From IMG/VR virus record IMGVR_UViG_3300025872_000178, positions 1-33,061 of that record: a stretch of DNA of 33,061 nucleotides; one strand, written 5' to 3'. Below, piece by piece: positions 8,506 to 16,530 of the stretch (positions are counted from its first letter, which is position 1; each line of letters opens with the position of its first letter). Source of the DNA: a virus. The translations under genes were made by a program, and so were the position numbers. The notes below the pieces were generated by a model. That model was not told the DNA's origin and made no database searches. It saw nothing but the letters and a program-made list of their open reading frames with translations.

Positions 8506-8692
8506 TGGAGTCCTTTTTCTCTTTGAGCTTCTTCCGCACCCACTTGTAGAAGGCCATCACCGCGAAAAACGCACCCACCGCAGCCGTGATGAACTGCAGG
8601 ATCGTGGTGAGCGTCGGAAGCAATGAAATGATGGTCATCACACCCGCAGCGGCCAATAGTCCACCGGGGCCATTGTGAGCTGTGGCGTCCAT
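8498..8692 (-). CDS. Second small membrane protein, holin or antiholin candidate
   Basis: From ATG 8692 the product is 64 residues, MDATAHNGPGGLLAAAGVMT..., with two hydrophobic helices (about 10-28 and 31-50) joined by a very short turn and a strongly basic/acidic tail RKKLKEKKDSNE. This fits a class II holin. An upstream in-frame start at 8716 would add eight residues but overlaps the end of the preceding gene. The next gene is another holin-like protein, so one may restrain the other. No endolysin gene lies in this cassette. Confidence 0.7.
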   Translation of the reverse strand: MDATAHNGPGGLLAAAGVMTIISLLPTLTTILQFITAAVGAFFAVMAFYKWVRKKLKEKKDSNE

Positions 8693-8693
8693 C

Positions 8694-8942
8694 TTAGTAC
8701 ATGCGATTGTGCGCAATGAAGGTTCCAGCGGAGGCAGCCACCGAGGTGAATACCCCGGGGATCTCGGTACCAGCAGCGATGGACACGCTGGTCGGGAAGT
8801 TGGTGATATTACCAGAGACCGCGCTGAACGTGCAGGCAGTCACGCACTGGATGCGCTGAAAGTTGCCAGTGACGGCACTCGTGTCGGTATTGGCAACGCC
8901 GCCGTACTCACCGGCAAGCTGACGATTGGCTCCTACATTCAT
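8694..8942 (-). CDS. Small virion-associated protein, likely decoration or tail component
   Basis: An 82-residue protein starting MNVGANRQLAGEYGGVANTD. It is Ala/Thr/Ser/Val-rich with no charged clusters, and appears beta-rich: the middle FQRIQCVTACTFSAVSG and the end GVFTSVAASAGTFIAHNRMY alternate hydrophobic and small residues. The opening xGEYGGVAN followed by a beta fold resembles small structural proteins found among phage tail genes, but I cannot name a family with confidence. It sits between the DUF7936-like gene and the holins. Confidence 0.65.
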   Translation of the reverse strand: MNVGANRQLAGEYGGVANTDTSAVTGNFQRIQCVTACTFSAVSGNITNFPTSVSIAAGTEIPGVFTSVAASAGTFIAHNRMY

Positions 8943-8947
8943 GGTGT

Positions 8948-9277
8948 TTAGCTGTTAGATGCCCAAGGCAGAGGAGGAACGATCACCGGAGGGTTGATGG
9001 CGTTCGCGATCTGCTGATTGACGCTGGCCTCGGTAGCCGCCTTGTCGATACCAGAGTCCCAAACCCACTGGAGCACCTCCGCCTGCGTCAGATTCGGGTA
9101 CGGCACGAAGGCGCTAGGATCCGGAGCCTCGAATGAGGCGGTTCCGTAGCAGGTGCCGGTGTAGGTTTTGCCACCACTGACCTGCTCGCCATTACAGCGC
9201 CAAGCAGCCGTGACGACGACGTTGGTGAGCGGCCCTTCGCTGGGCTTCACCCACATCTGTTCGATGATCCAATTCAT
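8948..9277 (-). CDS. DUF7936-like conserved phage protein
   Basis: A 109-residue protein starting MNWIIEQMWVKPSEGPLTNV. Key features are VVVTAAWRCNG, a YGTASFE strand, F-V-P-Y-x-N-L-T-x-A-E-V-L-x-W-V and a C-terminal PPLPW. I know this combination (two-sheet N-terminal domain, then LTexxVxxWV helix and a terminal PPLPW) from many tailed phages, recalled as DUF7936; function is not established, and it usually sits with tail or virion genes. It begins 3 nt after the stop of the 55-residue gene. Confidence 0.75.
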   Translation of the reverse strand: MNWIIEQMWVKPSEGPLTNVVVTAAWRCNGEQVSGGKTYTGTCYGTASFEAPDPSAFVPYPNLTQAEVLQWVWDSGIDKAATEASVNQQIANAINPPVIVPPLPWASNS

Positions 9278-9279
9278 GA

Positions 9280-9447
9280 CTATTCCTTAGGTTCTTTGTT
9301 GAGACTTTCCTCCTTGGCGGCAGCAGCCGCGATGAGGTCCGAGAAGAAGACGACAGCCTTTGCCGCCTGAATGCCACCCGCCTTGACTGAGATGTCGAGG
9401 AGGTTGAGCAACACTTGAGCTTGTTCCTTGTTCAGTTCGATGGTCAT
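9280..9447 (-). CDS. Small helical conserved phage protein, 55 residues
   Basis: ATG 9447 to TAG 9280 encodes MTIELNKEQAQVLLNLLDIS, then VKAGGIQAAKAVVFFSDLIA and a short charged tail ending KEPKE. The frame is clean and ends 3 nt before the next gene, which supports it. The pattern ELxxxQxQVLLNLLDxxVKAGGxQxA is one I know from many phages as a short helical protein of unknown role, often among tail genes. It predicts two amphipathic helices. Confidence 0.75.
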   Translation of the reverse strand: MTIELNKEQAQVLLNLLDISVKAGGIQAAKAVVFFSDLIAAAAAKEESLNKEPKE

Positions 9448-9486
9448 AGGAGCGCGATGGTAGCTAGAGAGTGAGCGGGGGCAAGG

Positions 9487-10041
9487 TTAGTTCCAGAGGG
9501 AAAGCACCAAGTTGTAGTGCTGAAAGCTGACGGAATCGTTGTATCCAGCGTTGTAGTAGTTGAATCGGAAAAACGTATTTGAAGGTGTTCCAGTGAAAGA
9601 AACCGATCCAGACGTTGATGCCCAACCGTCAATGTCTCGAAGATCCCAGTTGTACACGTTGCTCCAACTGCTTCCATCCGTGCTTTTCTCTAAAGCTAGA
9701 CCAACGGCACTTGTTACAACTGCTGAATCAATCTCGGTATACATAATTATCGAGATCTGATAATTAGTTGGAACAAAATTTAGTTTGTATCGTGTTGCAA
9801 ACTTATCAGCTCCGTTGAATGGATATGGATTTGTTCCGCTGTTGTAAGCTGGAATTGATGGAGATTGAGAAAGAGATGGGTTTGAAAACGCGAGGTCTGT
9901 TCTCTGGCTGGAAGACCCTCCACCACCCCCATCCGTCACCACCTGCGATGCCGTGCGTGACTTGACGGTGTTGCCATCCAGCACCAGCACCTTGGTGCTA
10001 GACGAGCTGGTTCCGAATGTTGCTACGTTAAGGAAGTCCAT
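9487..10041 (-). CDS. Tail fibre / receptor-binding-like protein with AT-rich 3' part
   Basis: A 184-residue protein. Residues 1-36 (MDFLNVATFGTSSSSTKVLV...) look like the N-terminal joint of a fibre. A poly-Gly linker (GGGGGSSS, about 38-45) follows, then a beta domain rich in Tyr, Asn and Ser that ends YNLVLSLWN. The 5' part has the base composition of the neighbouring genes, while the 3' part (about 9530-9900) is plainly richer in A and T, as if the head domain came from elsewhere. Its ending resembles that of the 293-residue fibre at 2379-3260. It starts on the last base of the stop of the giant fibre gene. Probably a host-range determinant. Confidence 0.75.
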   Translation of the reverse strand: MDFLNVATFGTSSSSTKVLVLDGNTVKSRTASQVVTDGGGGGSSSQRTDLAFSNPSLSQSPSIPAYNSGTNPYPFNGADKFATRYKLNFVPTNYQISIIMYTEIDSAVVTSAVGLALEKSTDGSSWSNVYNWDLRDIDGWASTSGSVSFTGTPSNTFFRFNYYNAGYNDSVSFQHYNLVLSLWN

Positions 10042-13000
10042 TATCCGATGACGGTGACGGTGTAGTCTGAACCAGTGACAGACGTAGCGAAGATCACAGT
10101 GACAGCGTTTTCGGTGGTCATCTGAACGTCGGTGTAGACCAGATCATAGGTGCTGCCCGACTTCCGAACCTGCACAGTGACATCGCGTGTCCCAAAGTTG
10201 TGCGTGACCGTGAACGAGGTGTTGGTTCCTGCCAAGGCCGTACTGTACTTCCTGCTAATTTGCTGGAACGCGCTGTTGTTGTGGTACTGGAGGGTGTTGC
10301 TGGTGCTGTTGTAGTACAGGTCACCCACCGCACCTGCGGGAGCGGAGTTGAGGCCAACGAGGTTGAGCTGGCCGGTAGACTTGATGCGGAGGCGTTCCGC
10401 GCCTGCGGTGTCGTCGTAGATCGAAAACTCTCCAGCTCCAGAAACGTAATTTGAACCAATTCTGTAGGTTCTTCCGTTTGTCGAAGTCGAAACAAACTGC
10501 ATCGAGCAGCCACCAGTGCTTGTCGATGACAACCTAGCCAACAAACCTGTGCTGTTGTCGCGAATGTCCAGCTTGTAGCCGGGGTTTGTTCCAATCCCAA
10601 CATTCCTGCTGCTATCAATGTAGATGGCATCACTCCCGCCCACCGCCAGCGCGAGGGTGTCTGCATCAGTCGGCCAGTAGAGACCTGTGTTGGTGTCGTC
10701 CGCGTTGGCAATGGTCGGTGCGGAGGCGGTGCCGTTGGTTTTGAGGAGGAGGACTCCAGAGTTATTTAACGTCAGTTTCGCTGTTCCTGCTGTGCGAAAT
10801 ACGAAAGACGAAGCGTCCAGTGTTAATGATGCAAGAGTGCCAGAGTTGTCAGAATACGCAGCTATGACACCGCCACTTGAATAGTAGTTGTACAACCCAC
10901 CACTTGCCGCGTCGAATGCTGAAAGTCCACCAGCCGAAACAGTGAATAATCCTGCCTTGTGATATCCAACATTTGACAGATTCCCCGAGGCGTCGAGGAC
11001 CATCTTCGGGTCGCCAAATGTCAGAGCATCACTTCCGGATCCATTCCAAGCAGGAGCCGAAAACCAATTATGAGCGCCAGCCACCTGCTGATACCATGTT
11101 GCCGCACCTGCAACCGAATACTTGAACGCGGCATTGTAGTACCAGTTAGCGCCCACATTCATGTAGGCACCCTTAGAGAACACACCGCCGTCGTTGACGA
11201 AATCCATGTGGCCTGCCCCAGACCAAGTCATTGGAGTGGCCGCAAGCCCAAGATTTCCGGCATCCGTCAACCGCATGTTCTGGGAGCCCTTGTTGGCTTT
11301 GAACCAGATGGTATCGTATGCGGAGTTGTCGGTGTAAAACTGGACATGTCCAGAAGCTCTAAACGATCCACCAGTAGAGTCTGCGCTAATGTAAGCAGAG
11401 CCAGCCGAAGAGGCTGTTTTAACTTCGACAGTTGCTGCCGGAGTCGCAGTTCCGATGCCCAGCCGACCAGAGGCGTCGAGGTACATCTTCAAGGATCCAG
11501 AATCGACAGGATCAAAGCCTTGAGCGGTCGACTGGTAGAACCCAAGATCACCAAACGCCTCAACGTTCGAGCGGATGCTCCAATTCCGAGCACTCGAAGA
11601 GGAACTATTAGATGTGAGCGTCAGCGCAGATTGAACTGCTCCGCCAATGTTGAGTTTCCTTACATTCGCAGTGTTTACCGGCGTCACCCCCAGCCCAAGG
11701 TTGCCGGACCCATCAATAATCAACCGCGCCGTCGCGTTGACCTCGTCCTGTATGTACAGCGTGTTGTTAGAGCCAGCGATTCCTATGGAAAACGTTCCAT
11801 TGACCGCACCGTTGCGCTGGATCCGAAGCTGCGAGTTTGGGTATGTGTCGCCGTAGATGTGGACTTTTCCGTCAATTGTGGAAGTCGTCCCGATGCCAAG
11901 GCGGTTGTTGGCGTTGTCCCAGAACAGGTTCGAGGAGAAGCCGATCGCAGATGTGCTCGATGCGAACGGAATTCGACCAGCGGTGTAAGCACTCGACTGC
12001 GCGAAGTGGAACACCCCACCCGACAGCACCATGCCGTTGCCTGCGGTGTACGAACCGGCTTGTGAGAACTTGACGAATGGAACCGGAGTCGTCCCAAGCG
12101 TGCCACCAGCATCTGCCGTACAGACCCAGCCAGAGTCTGCATTCGCCGTTCCGGTCTCGATGAACGTGAACGCACCAACCAGCTCGTCCCAAGTGTTGGC
12201 GTCCAGCGAACGGGTCATCGCGGAACCAGTGCCGTTCCAGATGTAGATGCCGTTCTGCTGCGACAGGCTCTGATCCTTCACCAAGATGCGGGTAGTTCCG
12301 CTTGTGAAGGTTGCCGGATCAATGCCGTCGATCAGCCCGGATCCGGGTGCGCTCAGGTTGATGTCCGCCGTGGACGCCACCAAGCAACTCGCCTTGATGT
12401 CCAGACCTTGAGCGACAGAGTCAACGTAGCCCTTGGTGGCCAGCGTGGAGCCAGACGATCCAGAGGTGACGTTTCCGCTGTTGATGATGTTGAACCCGGC
12501 AATGTCCAGATCCGCAGTCAGAGCGCCGAATCCGGTCAGCGAGATCGAGGACTTGGCAGTTGAAACGGGTTTATTAGATCCATCACCAACGTAGAGATTC
12601 CCATTATCCAACGCCAGCCGAGCCAAAGGCAGCAGACCGCTTGTGATGTTTGCAGCGTTGGTCGTGTCGGTAGTGGCGGAAGCAGCCAGACCAGAAACAG
12701 AACCAGCAGGAATCGAAGCAGACCACTTTGGCTTCGTATTGGTTCCGTCGTAGGTGAGGATGTAGCCATCCGTTCCAACGCCCAGCTTTGCAGTCGTAGC
12801 AAGACCGCTCTGGTAGAGGAGTTCTCCAGCAGCACCTCCAGCGACGTTGGTTGCAGTCGTAGCGGTCGTCGCTGTCGTGGCGTTTCCAGACAGGCTGGCC
12901 GTGATAGTTCCGGCGGAGAAGTTACCAGATGCGTCACGCGCTACTATCTTGCTGGCAGTGTTGGCGTCAGTGGCGTCTACCGCAAACGTGCGAGCAACAG

Positions 13001-13307
13001 ATCCATCAAATGTCCCACCGGACGTCAGATAACTGCCAGCGGTTAGGGCGTTAGCGACAAAACCAGATCCACCCGTGATGTTCCCACTAATCTGAGAACC
13101 GGAAATAGACGAAGATGTGTCGAGCACCGTGCGGACAGCAGAGCCATCCCACCACTTAAGGACCTTTGATCCAGAGGTGTCGGTCCAGAAGTATCCAATG
13201 TCGCCACCAGATGACAGTGTCGGATTCCCGGTGCCGATGTTGAAGACCTTAAAGTCCTGAACCTCGTTCTTGTTGAGCGTGATGGAGCTGAGAAACGGAA
13301 CTGCCAT
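10041..13307 (-). CDS. Very long tail fibre protein
   Basis: A 1088-residue protein starting MAVPFLSSITLNKNEVQDFK. Residues 1-300 are low-complexity Thr/Ala/Ser/Gly shaft (TTATTATTATNVAGGAAGE). Later parts hold many units of the type NRLGIGTTSTIDGKVHIYG, SGNLGLGVTP, GRLGIGTATPAATVEVKTA and NVGIGTNPGYKLDIRD, the recurrent LGIGTxxP/LxI motif of phage fibres and adhesins. The C-terminus SFTVTHNFGTRDVTVQVRK... ending YTVTVIG resembles the terminal domain of the neighbouring 202-residue protein (INHNL... motif). No S74 chaperone peptidase is visible. It probably forms a trimeric side or tail fibre for host attachment. Its start lies just after the 202-residue gene. Confidence 0.85.
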   Translation of the reverse strand: MAVPFLSSITLNKNEVQDFKVFNIGTGNPTLSSGGDIGYFWTDTSGSKVLKWWDGSAVRTVLDTSSSISGSQISGNITGGSGFVANALTAGSYLTSGGTFDGSVARTFAVDATDANTASKIVARDASGNFSAGTITASLSGNATTATTATTATNVAGGAAGELLYQSGLATTAKLGVGTDGYILTYDGTNTKPKWSASIPAGSVSGLAASATTDTTNAANITSGLLPLARLALDNGNLYVGDGSNKPVSTAKSSISLTGFGALTADLDIAGFNIINSGNVTSGSSGSTLATKGYVDSVAQGLDIKASCLVASTADINLSAPGSGLIDGIDPATFTSGTTRILVKDQSLSQQNGIYIWNGTGSAMTRSLDANTWDELVGAFTFIETGTANADSGWVCTADAGGTLGTTPVPFVKFSQAGSYTAGNGMVLSGGVFHFAQSSAYTAGRIPFASSTSAIGFSSNLFWDNANNRLGIGTTSTIDGKVHIYGDTYPNSQLRIQRNGAVNGTFSIGIAGSNNTLYIQDEVNATARLIIDGSGNLGLGVTPVNTANVRKLNIGGAVQSALTLTSNSSSSSARNWSIRSNVEAFGDLGFYQSTAQGFDPVDSGSLKMYLDASGRLGIGTATPAATVEVKTASSAGSAYISADSTGGSFRASGHVQFYTDNSAYDTIWFKANKGSQNMRLTDAGNLGLAATPMTWSGAGHMDFVNDGGVFSKGAYMNVGANWYYNAAFKYSVAGAATWYQQVAGAHNWFSAPAWNGSGSDALTFGDPKMVLDASGNLSNVGYHKAGLFTVSAGGLSAFDAASGGLYNYYSSGGVIAAYSDNSGTLASLTLDASSFVFRTAGTAKLTLNNSGVLLLKTNGTASAPTIANADDTNTGLYWPTDADTLALAVGGSDAIYIDSSRNVGIGTNPGYKLDIRDNSTGLLARLSSTSTGGCSMQFVSTSTNGRTYRIGSNYVSGAGEFSIYDDTAGAERLRIKSTGQLNLVGLNSAPAGAVGDLYYNSTSNTLQYHNNSAFQQISRKYSTALAGTNTSFTVTHNFGTRDVTVQVRKSGSTYDLVYTDVQMTTENAVTVIFATSVTGSDYTVTVIG

Positions 13308-13312
13308 AGTGT

Positions 13313-13921
13313 TTAGAAGTTGAGGTAAGCCGTGCCGGTCTGAGCACCGGGAAAGTGGACGTTCACAGTGTTTGCGTTGACGTATTCAACCTCGGTCCAA
13401 CCCGCACGACCAAGGGGATCAATGACCCAGACGGTCGGATAAGCGTTGAGGTTGTGGTTAATCACCCAAGGGTTGGCACTGACCGACTGCGTGTGCGTGT
13501 AGGTAGTCGCCCCGATGGTGCTGCGTTGCTGGGTAGCCGTTGCATCGTCTAGGATGGCCTTGCCCTGCGGAGTGATGTCGCCACCCAGCTTGGTCGTATT
13601 GACCACACCGGCTTGGATCGTGGTCGTATTGCTGTTAGCTGAGGCAGCGACATCGCCGGTCAGAGCCGCACGCTCGAAGGAGACCTGCCCAGCCGTGTCC
13701 CAGTTGGCAACCACCGTGGTCGAATTACCAACCACCCGCTCCAGCGTCAGCGTCCCATTGGCAGACTTAACGAGGTACTCCGCGTTTACAGGAGCACCAG
13801 CAGCCGAGACGAGATTGTACAGGTCCGAGAAGTTGTCGTTGCACTTGATGAAGGCATCACGCAACGGATCTCCCGTTCCATCATTGGGTACTGTCCCGAC
13901 GTCGATTGGCTGCTGTGCCAT
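13313..13921 (-). CDS. Fibre-associated virion protein with NDGTGDPLR motif
   Basis: A 202-residue protein. Its N-terminus has VGTVPNDGTGDPLRDAFIKC then NDNFSDLYNLV, a signature of many phage baseplate/fibre N-termini. Residues 45-130 are beta shaft (ALTGDVAASANSNTTTIQAG). The C-terminus (about 140-202) WVINHNLNAYPTVWVIDPLG... ending GTAYLNF is a domain shared by many fibre tips. It probably attaches to the tail and carries or caps a fibre. Located between the 129-residue presumed connector gene and the giant fibre gene. Confidence 0.8.
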   Translation of the reverse strand: MAQQPIDVGTVPNDGTGDPLRDAFIKCNDNFSDLYNLVSAAGAPVNAEYLVKSANGTLTLERVVGNSTTVVANWDTAGQVSFERAALTGDVAASANSNTTTIQAGVVNTTKLGGDITPQGKAILDDATATQQRSTIGATTYTHTQSVSANPWVINHNLNAYPTVWVIDPLGRAGWTEVEYVNANTVNVHFPGAQTGTAYLNF

Positions 13922-13924
13922 ACC

Positions 13925-14290
13925 TCAGTATTTCTTGCTGAACTTAGTGTTCGTCGGTGAGAAGCCGACCTGCAACTTGGTTCCCCCGCATTTCACGCGC
14001 ACCTCTGGGTTGTCTCGCTCCACCTCGCGAAGGAACTGGGAATCCTTCCAGCATTCGTAACCCAGTTTTGCGCCCCAGTGATGGTACAGCGTCGGGTCGA
14101 TACGCATCCGCAACCGACCAATGCCGTCGATGCTGCGGAGATCCTGCTGGCTGTCCTTGGCGATGCGTTTCTGATGCACCTCGGCATTCACTAGATCCGC
14201 GTGATATCCGGTGGCGAGTTCCTTGACCACATCCTGACGCAGTTGCGCCGGGAGTCCTTCGAGTACGTTGTCTAGTATGGGTGATTGCAT
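13925..14290 (-). CDS. Conserved phage protein after capsid gene, possible connector/adaptor
   Basis: From ATG 14290 the product is 121 residues, MQSPILDNVLEGLPAQLRQD.... The N-terminal half is helical and the C-terminal half is distinctive: RSIDGIGRLRMRIDPTLYHH, WGAKLGYECW, then DNPEVRVKCGGTKLQVGF. I have the impression of similar sequences beside capsid genes of other phages but cannot name a function. A GTG at 14314 would add eight residues but lies within the terminator stem; ATG 14290 begins just after its U-tract and has no Shine-Dalgarno. Position after the major capsid gene suggests a head-completion or host-DNA-independent virion role, which is inference. Confidence 0.65.
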   Translation of the reverse strand: MQSPILDNVLEGLPAQLRQDVVKELATGYHADLVNAEVHQKRIAKDSQQDLRSIDGIGRLRMRIDPTLYHHWGAKLGYECWKDSQFLREVERDNPEVRVKCGGTKLQVGFSPTNTKFSKKY

Positions 14291-14295
14291 GATAG

Positions 14296-14334
14296 AAAAA
14301 AGGGGAGCACCCACCGATATGGCAGATGCTCCCC
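14296..14334 (-). terminator. Intrinsic terminator after the major capsid gene
   Basis: On the minus strand GGGGAGCA (14334-14327) can pair with TGCTCCCC (14309-14302), an 8-bp GC-rich perfect stem with a 17-nt loop, followed at once by six T (14301-14296). It begins 13 nt after the capsid stop codon region and ends 5 nt before the next ATG. This is the standard form of a rho-independent terminator; a partial one would leave capsid mRNA far above downstream fibre mRNA. Confidence 0.85.
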
Positions 14335-14347
14335 GTTGAGTGATTGA

Positions 14348-15406
14348 TTACGACGCGCCAGCGAACATGCCGAAGCCACCGGGGTTCTTCACCACGAGAC
14401 CAGCAATGGCCTGCACGAGACGGATAGGACCGCCGCCAGCGTCAGGGAGATCCTTGACCTCGGGCAGCTTGCAGTACCGGATCTCGGTCATGTCCATGGG
14501 GATCACGTATCCACGATAGGCTTGAGAATCCAGCGTGGTGGTGCTCTTACCACCGATGAAGGTGGTGGGGTGCAGGATCAGACGACCGAAATCACCCTCG
14601 AACACGTCGATAGAAGACGCGAACGTCGAGCTGGACAGCTCCTGATTGAACGTGCGGACGCTGGTAGCAGCGATGCTGTTCGTGTTGGCAACCTGCGTGG
14701 CAGCGGCGCTGGTCAAGTTGGTGAAGGAACGCTTCAGGGTCGTTCCGAGAATGCAGTCGTAGTCACGATACACGCCAGTCTTGGAGTAGATGGCGGTGAG
14801 GACGTTCTGCACGGTGGACTCAGCGAAGTTCGCCGAGGTGACAGAGCTGATGGCATTGGTGGCCGCAGTGCCCGGGGTCACGCCGCCAGCAGGAGCAAAG
14901 GCGGAACCGGAGGCAAGAGCACCAATGTTGGAGCTGTTGGTGCCGAGGAGCCAGTTACCGAGGGATCCGGTCTGGTAGGCGTTGGTGGAACCGTTGTCCT
15001 GCTGCGCCGCCTGATTGGTGCAGAGGAACGTGGACTCCATGTCGCGCTTAATCTCAACGAGGAGCTTGGCGACGTTGTAGGCGACCTCAGAGGCAGCACC
15101 GGCAACGTTCTGGGTCTCGGCGATGAAGCCGACCCGGCTGTTGCGGCGGAAAGCCTGAGCGTAGTTGGTAACGCGCAGACGATTGGCGGATTCGTTCGTG
15201 TAGCTGGTGACGTCGGTACCGTCGATCACGCCACCGAGTTGAGGGGCGGAGTAGTCGTCCACCTGCCAGCTCATGATGACGTTCCCGAGGTCCTTGCCCT
15301 TGGGAGCCATGGACACGAAGGGAGTGCTCTTCGCGTCAACGTTTGCGATGTAGTCGGCCAGCTCCTCGCGGACGCCGACCTGATTGTTTACACCAAGATA
15401 TGCCAT
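14348..15406 (-). CDS. Major capsid protein (SU10-like)
   Basis: A 352-residue protein MAYLGVNNQVGVREELADYI.... The N-terminal pattern STPFVSMAPKGKDLGNVIMS, WQVDDYSAP, DGTDVTSYTNE, RVTNYAQAFRRNSRVGFIAE and the helix EVAYNVAKLLVEIKRDMEST follow the SU10-type major head protein family (HK97 fold). The C-terminal GDFGRLILHPTTFI and YCKLPEVKDLPDAGG fit the second half of that fold. It follows the scaffold gene by a few bases, has an AAAGG ribosome site, and is followed by an intrinsic terminator, as expected of the most abundant virion protein. It forms the icosahedral head shell. Confidence 0.9.
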   Translation of the reverse strand: MAYLGVNNQVGVREELADYIANVDAKSTPFVSMAPKGKDLGNVIMSWQVDDYSAPQLGGVIDGTDVTSYTNESANRLRVTNYAQAFRRNSRVGFIAETQNVAGAASEVAYNVAKLLVEIKRDMESTFLCTNQAAQQDNGSTNAYQTGSLGNWLLGTNSSNIGALASGSAFAPAGGVTPGTAATNAISSVTSANFAESTVQNVLTAIYSKTGVYRDYDCILGTTLKRSFTNLTSAAATQVANTNSIAATSVRTFNQELSSSTFASSIDVFEGDFGRLILHPTTFIGGKSTTTLDSQAYRGYVIPMDMTEIRYCKLPEVKDLPDAGGGPIRLVQAIAGLVVKNPGGFGMFAGAS

Positions 15407-15412
15407 GGTAGT

Positions 15413-16429
15413 TTAGCCTTTCAGAAGTGTGTGTTGAAGCAACCGCGACAGATCGGCAGTGCTCCCACTTTGGTTGAACGCCTTCTTGGCAGACCTCGCC
15501 GCATCGTTGGCCTTGTCAGACTTGACCGGACTCGCCTTGGGAGCCGCAGGCTGCTTAGGGGCCACCTTCACAGGAGCCTTCGCAACCTTCGCGCTCTTCT
15601 CGCGTTCCATTCGAGCCTTCCGACCTTCTAGGAAGTCACCGATTGCAATCTGGTAGTCAGGAAACGACGCAAGTTGTGGCATCTGCCGCAACACCTGCTG
15701 CGCTTCCGAATACGTCGGATTGCTACGGTCTTTCCACCAAGGGTACGCACTCTCCGCAACTGGCCGCACTTGTTTGTAAGTGTTGAGGAATTGGTGCCGC
15801 GTCGGAATGTGAACATCCAAGGCATCCTCGACTCGTCGCCGAATCGCCTTGATCTCATCCGCGCTGTACTCTTTCCCGCCCACTTCGCAGCCGTCAGCAT
15901 TGTCCTCGCACCATCTCTTCAACTCCCGGGCCTTGCGGTACTCATCGCTGAGTTTCGCCTCGTCCCAGATGTCAGAGAACGGATTGTCGGTCGTCGCTGC
16001 CGCCTGCGGTACTGCCGCCTGCTGCTCAAGAGCTTCCAGCTTCGTCCGCGCCTCATTCAGCTCCCGCTCCAAGGCTTCCGCTTTTGCTGCGGCCTCCTTC
16101 TTCTGAGCAACGAGCTTGTTGATGCGACGCTGAACTCCAGCCGGTTCGTCCTCGGTAGCGTCTTCAGTCTGCTGAGAAGTCTCTTCTTCCTCAGCGGGAT
16201 CCTCCACGGGTGTCGCCTCCCCGGTCTCAGCAGTCTCGGACGCTGACTCCTCGGCAACCGGCTCATCTGCACTCGCAGCGGCTGGTTCCGGTTCCTCGAC
16301 AGCTTTCGGAGTCTCGGAGAACCGAGTCTCCAACAGTTTCGCCAACGCCACCGTGTCGAGCGGGAGCGGGTTGAGCGGTTGTGCCGTGTTTTGGGAGGGT
16401 GTCGCTTCCCCGGTTTGTGTTGCTTCCAT
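15413..16429 (-). CDS. Capsid scaffold protein
   Basis: About 338 residues from ATG 16429 (MEATQTGEATPS...); an upstream ATG at 16456 would add nine. The N-terminal third is acidic and disordered (runs of Glu, Ala and Thr such as DPAEEEETSQQTEDATEDEP). A coiled coil follows (RRINKLVAQKKEAAAKAEAL and onward), and the C-terminus is strongly basic (KSAKVAKAPVKVAPKQPA), the part that usually binds the coat protein. Composition, and place between portal and capsid genes, identify a scaffold that templates procapsid assembly and then leaves. No protease domain is visible. Confidence 0.85.
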   Translation of the reverse strand: MEATQTGEATPSQNTAQPLNPLPLDTVALAKLLETRFSETPKAVEEPEPAAASADEPVAEESASETAETGEATPVEDPAEEEETSQQTEDATEDEPAGVQRRINKLVAQKKEAAAKAEALERELNEARTKLEALEQQAAVPQAAATTDNPFSDIWDEAKLSDEYRKARELKRWCEDNADGCEVGGKEYSADEIKAIRRRVEDALDVHIPTRHQFLNTYKQVRPVAESAYPWWKDRSNPTYSEAQQVLRQMPQLASFPDYQIAIGDFLEGRKARMEREKSAKVAKAPVKVAPKQPAAPKASPVKSDKANDAARSAKKAFNQSGSTADLSRLLQHTLLKG

Positions 16430-16465
16430 GCTTTTTAGGCCCTGCAAGTCGGGCATACTACGACA

Positions 16466-16523
16466 GGGTTTAACGCTAAACCCAGAAAGCTGAAGCCCTC
16501 ATGGACTACGTTACCGCTAACGT
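16466..16523 (-). repeat. Two small hairpins ahead of the scaffold gene
   Basis: In the gap between the 79-residue gene and the scaffold gene are two perfect short hairpins. In transcript order they are ACGTTA-gcgg-TAACGT (16523-16508) and GGGTTTA-gcgt-TAAACCC (16483-16466). They share the core TTAGCGNTAA with a 4-nt loop. Neither is followed by a T-run, so they are not ordinary terminators. They might slow decay or set expression of scaffold and capsid, or bind a protein. Confidence 0.55.
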
Positions 16524-16530
16524 CAACCAA

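Noticed and set aside
10118-10711. Alternative minus-strand frame of 197 codons in the fibre gene
   Set aside because: Low-complexity Ser/Thr/Arg frame inside the 1088-residue fibre frame, which continues through it.
11070-12065. Plus-strand frame of 331 codons inside the long fibre gene
   Set aside because: Shadow of repetitive GC-rich fibre coding sequence; composition and lack of a partner argue against it.
14522-15631. Long plus-strand frame (369 codons) across the capsid and scaffold genes
   Set aside because: Antisense to a well-supported capsid gene, Arg/Gly/Val-rich composition typical of a reverse-strand shadow of GC-biased codons, no ribosome site and no neighbour on the plus strand.
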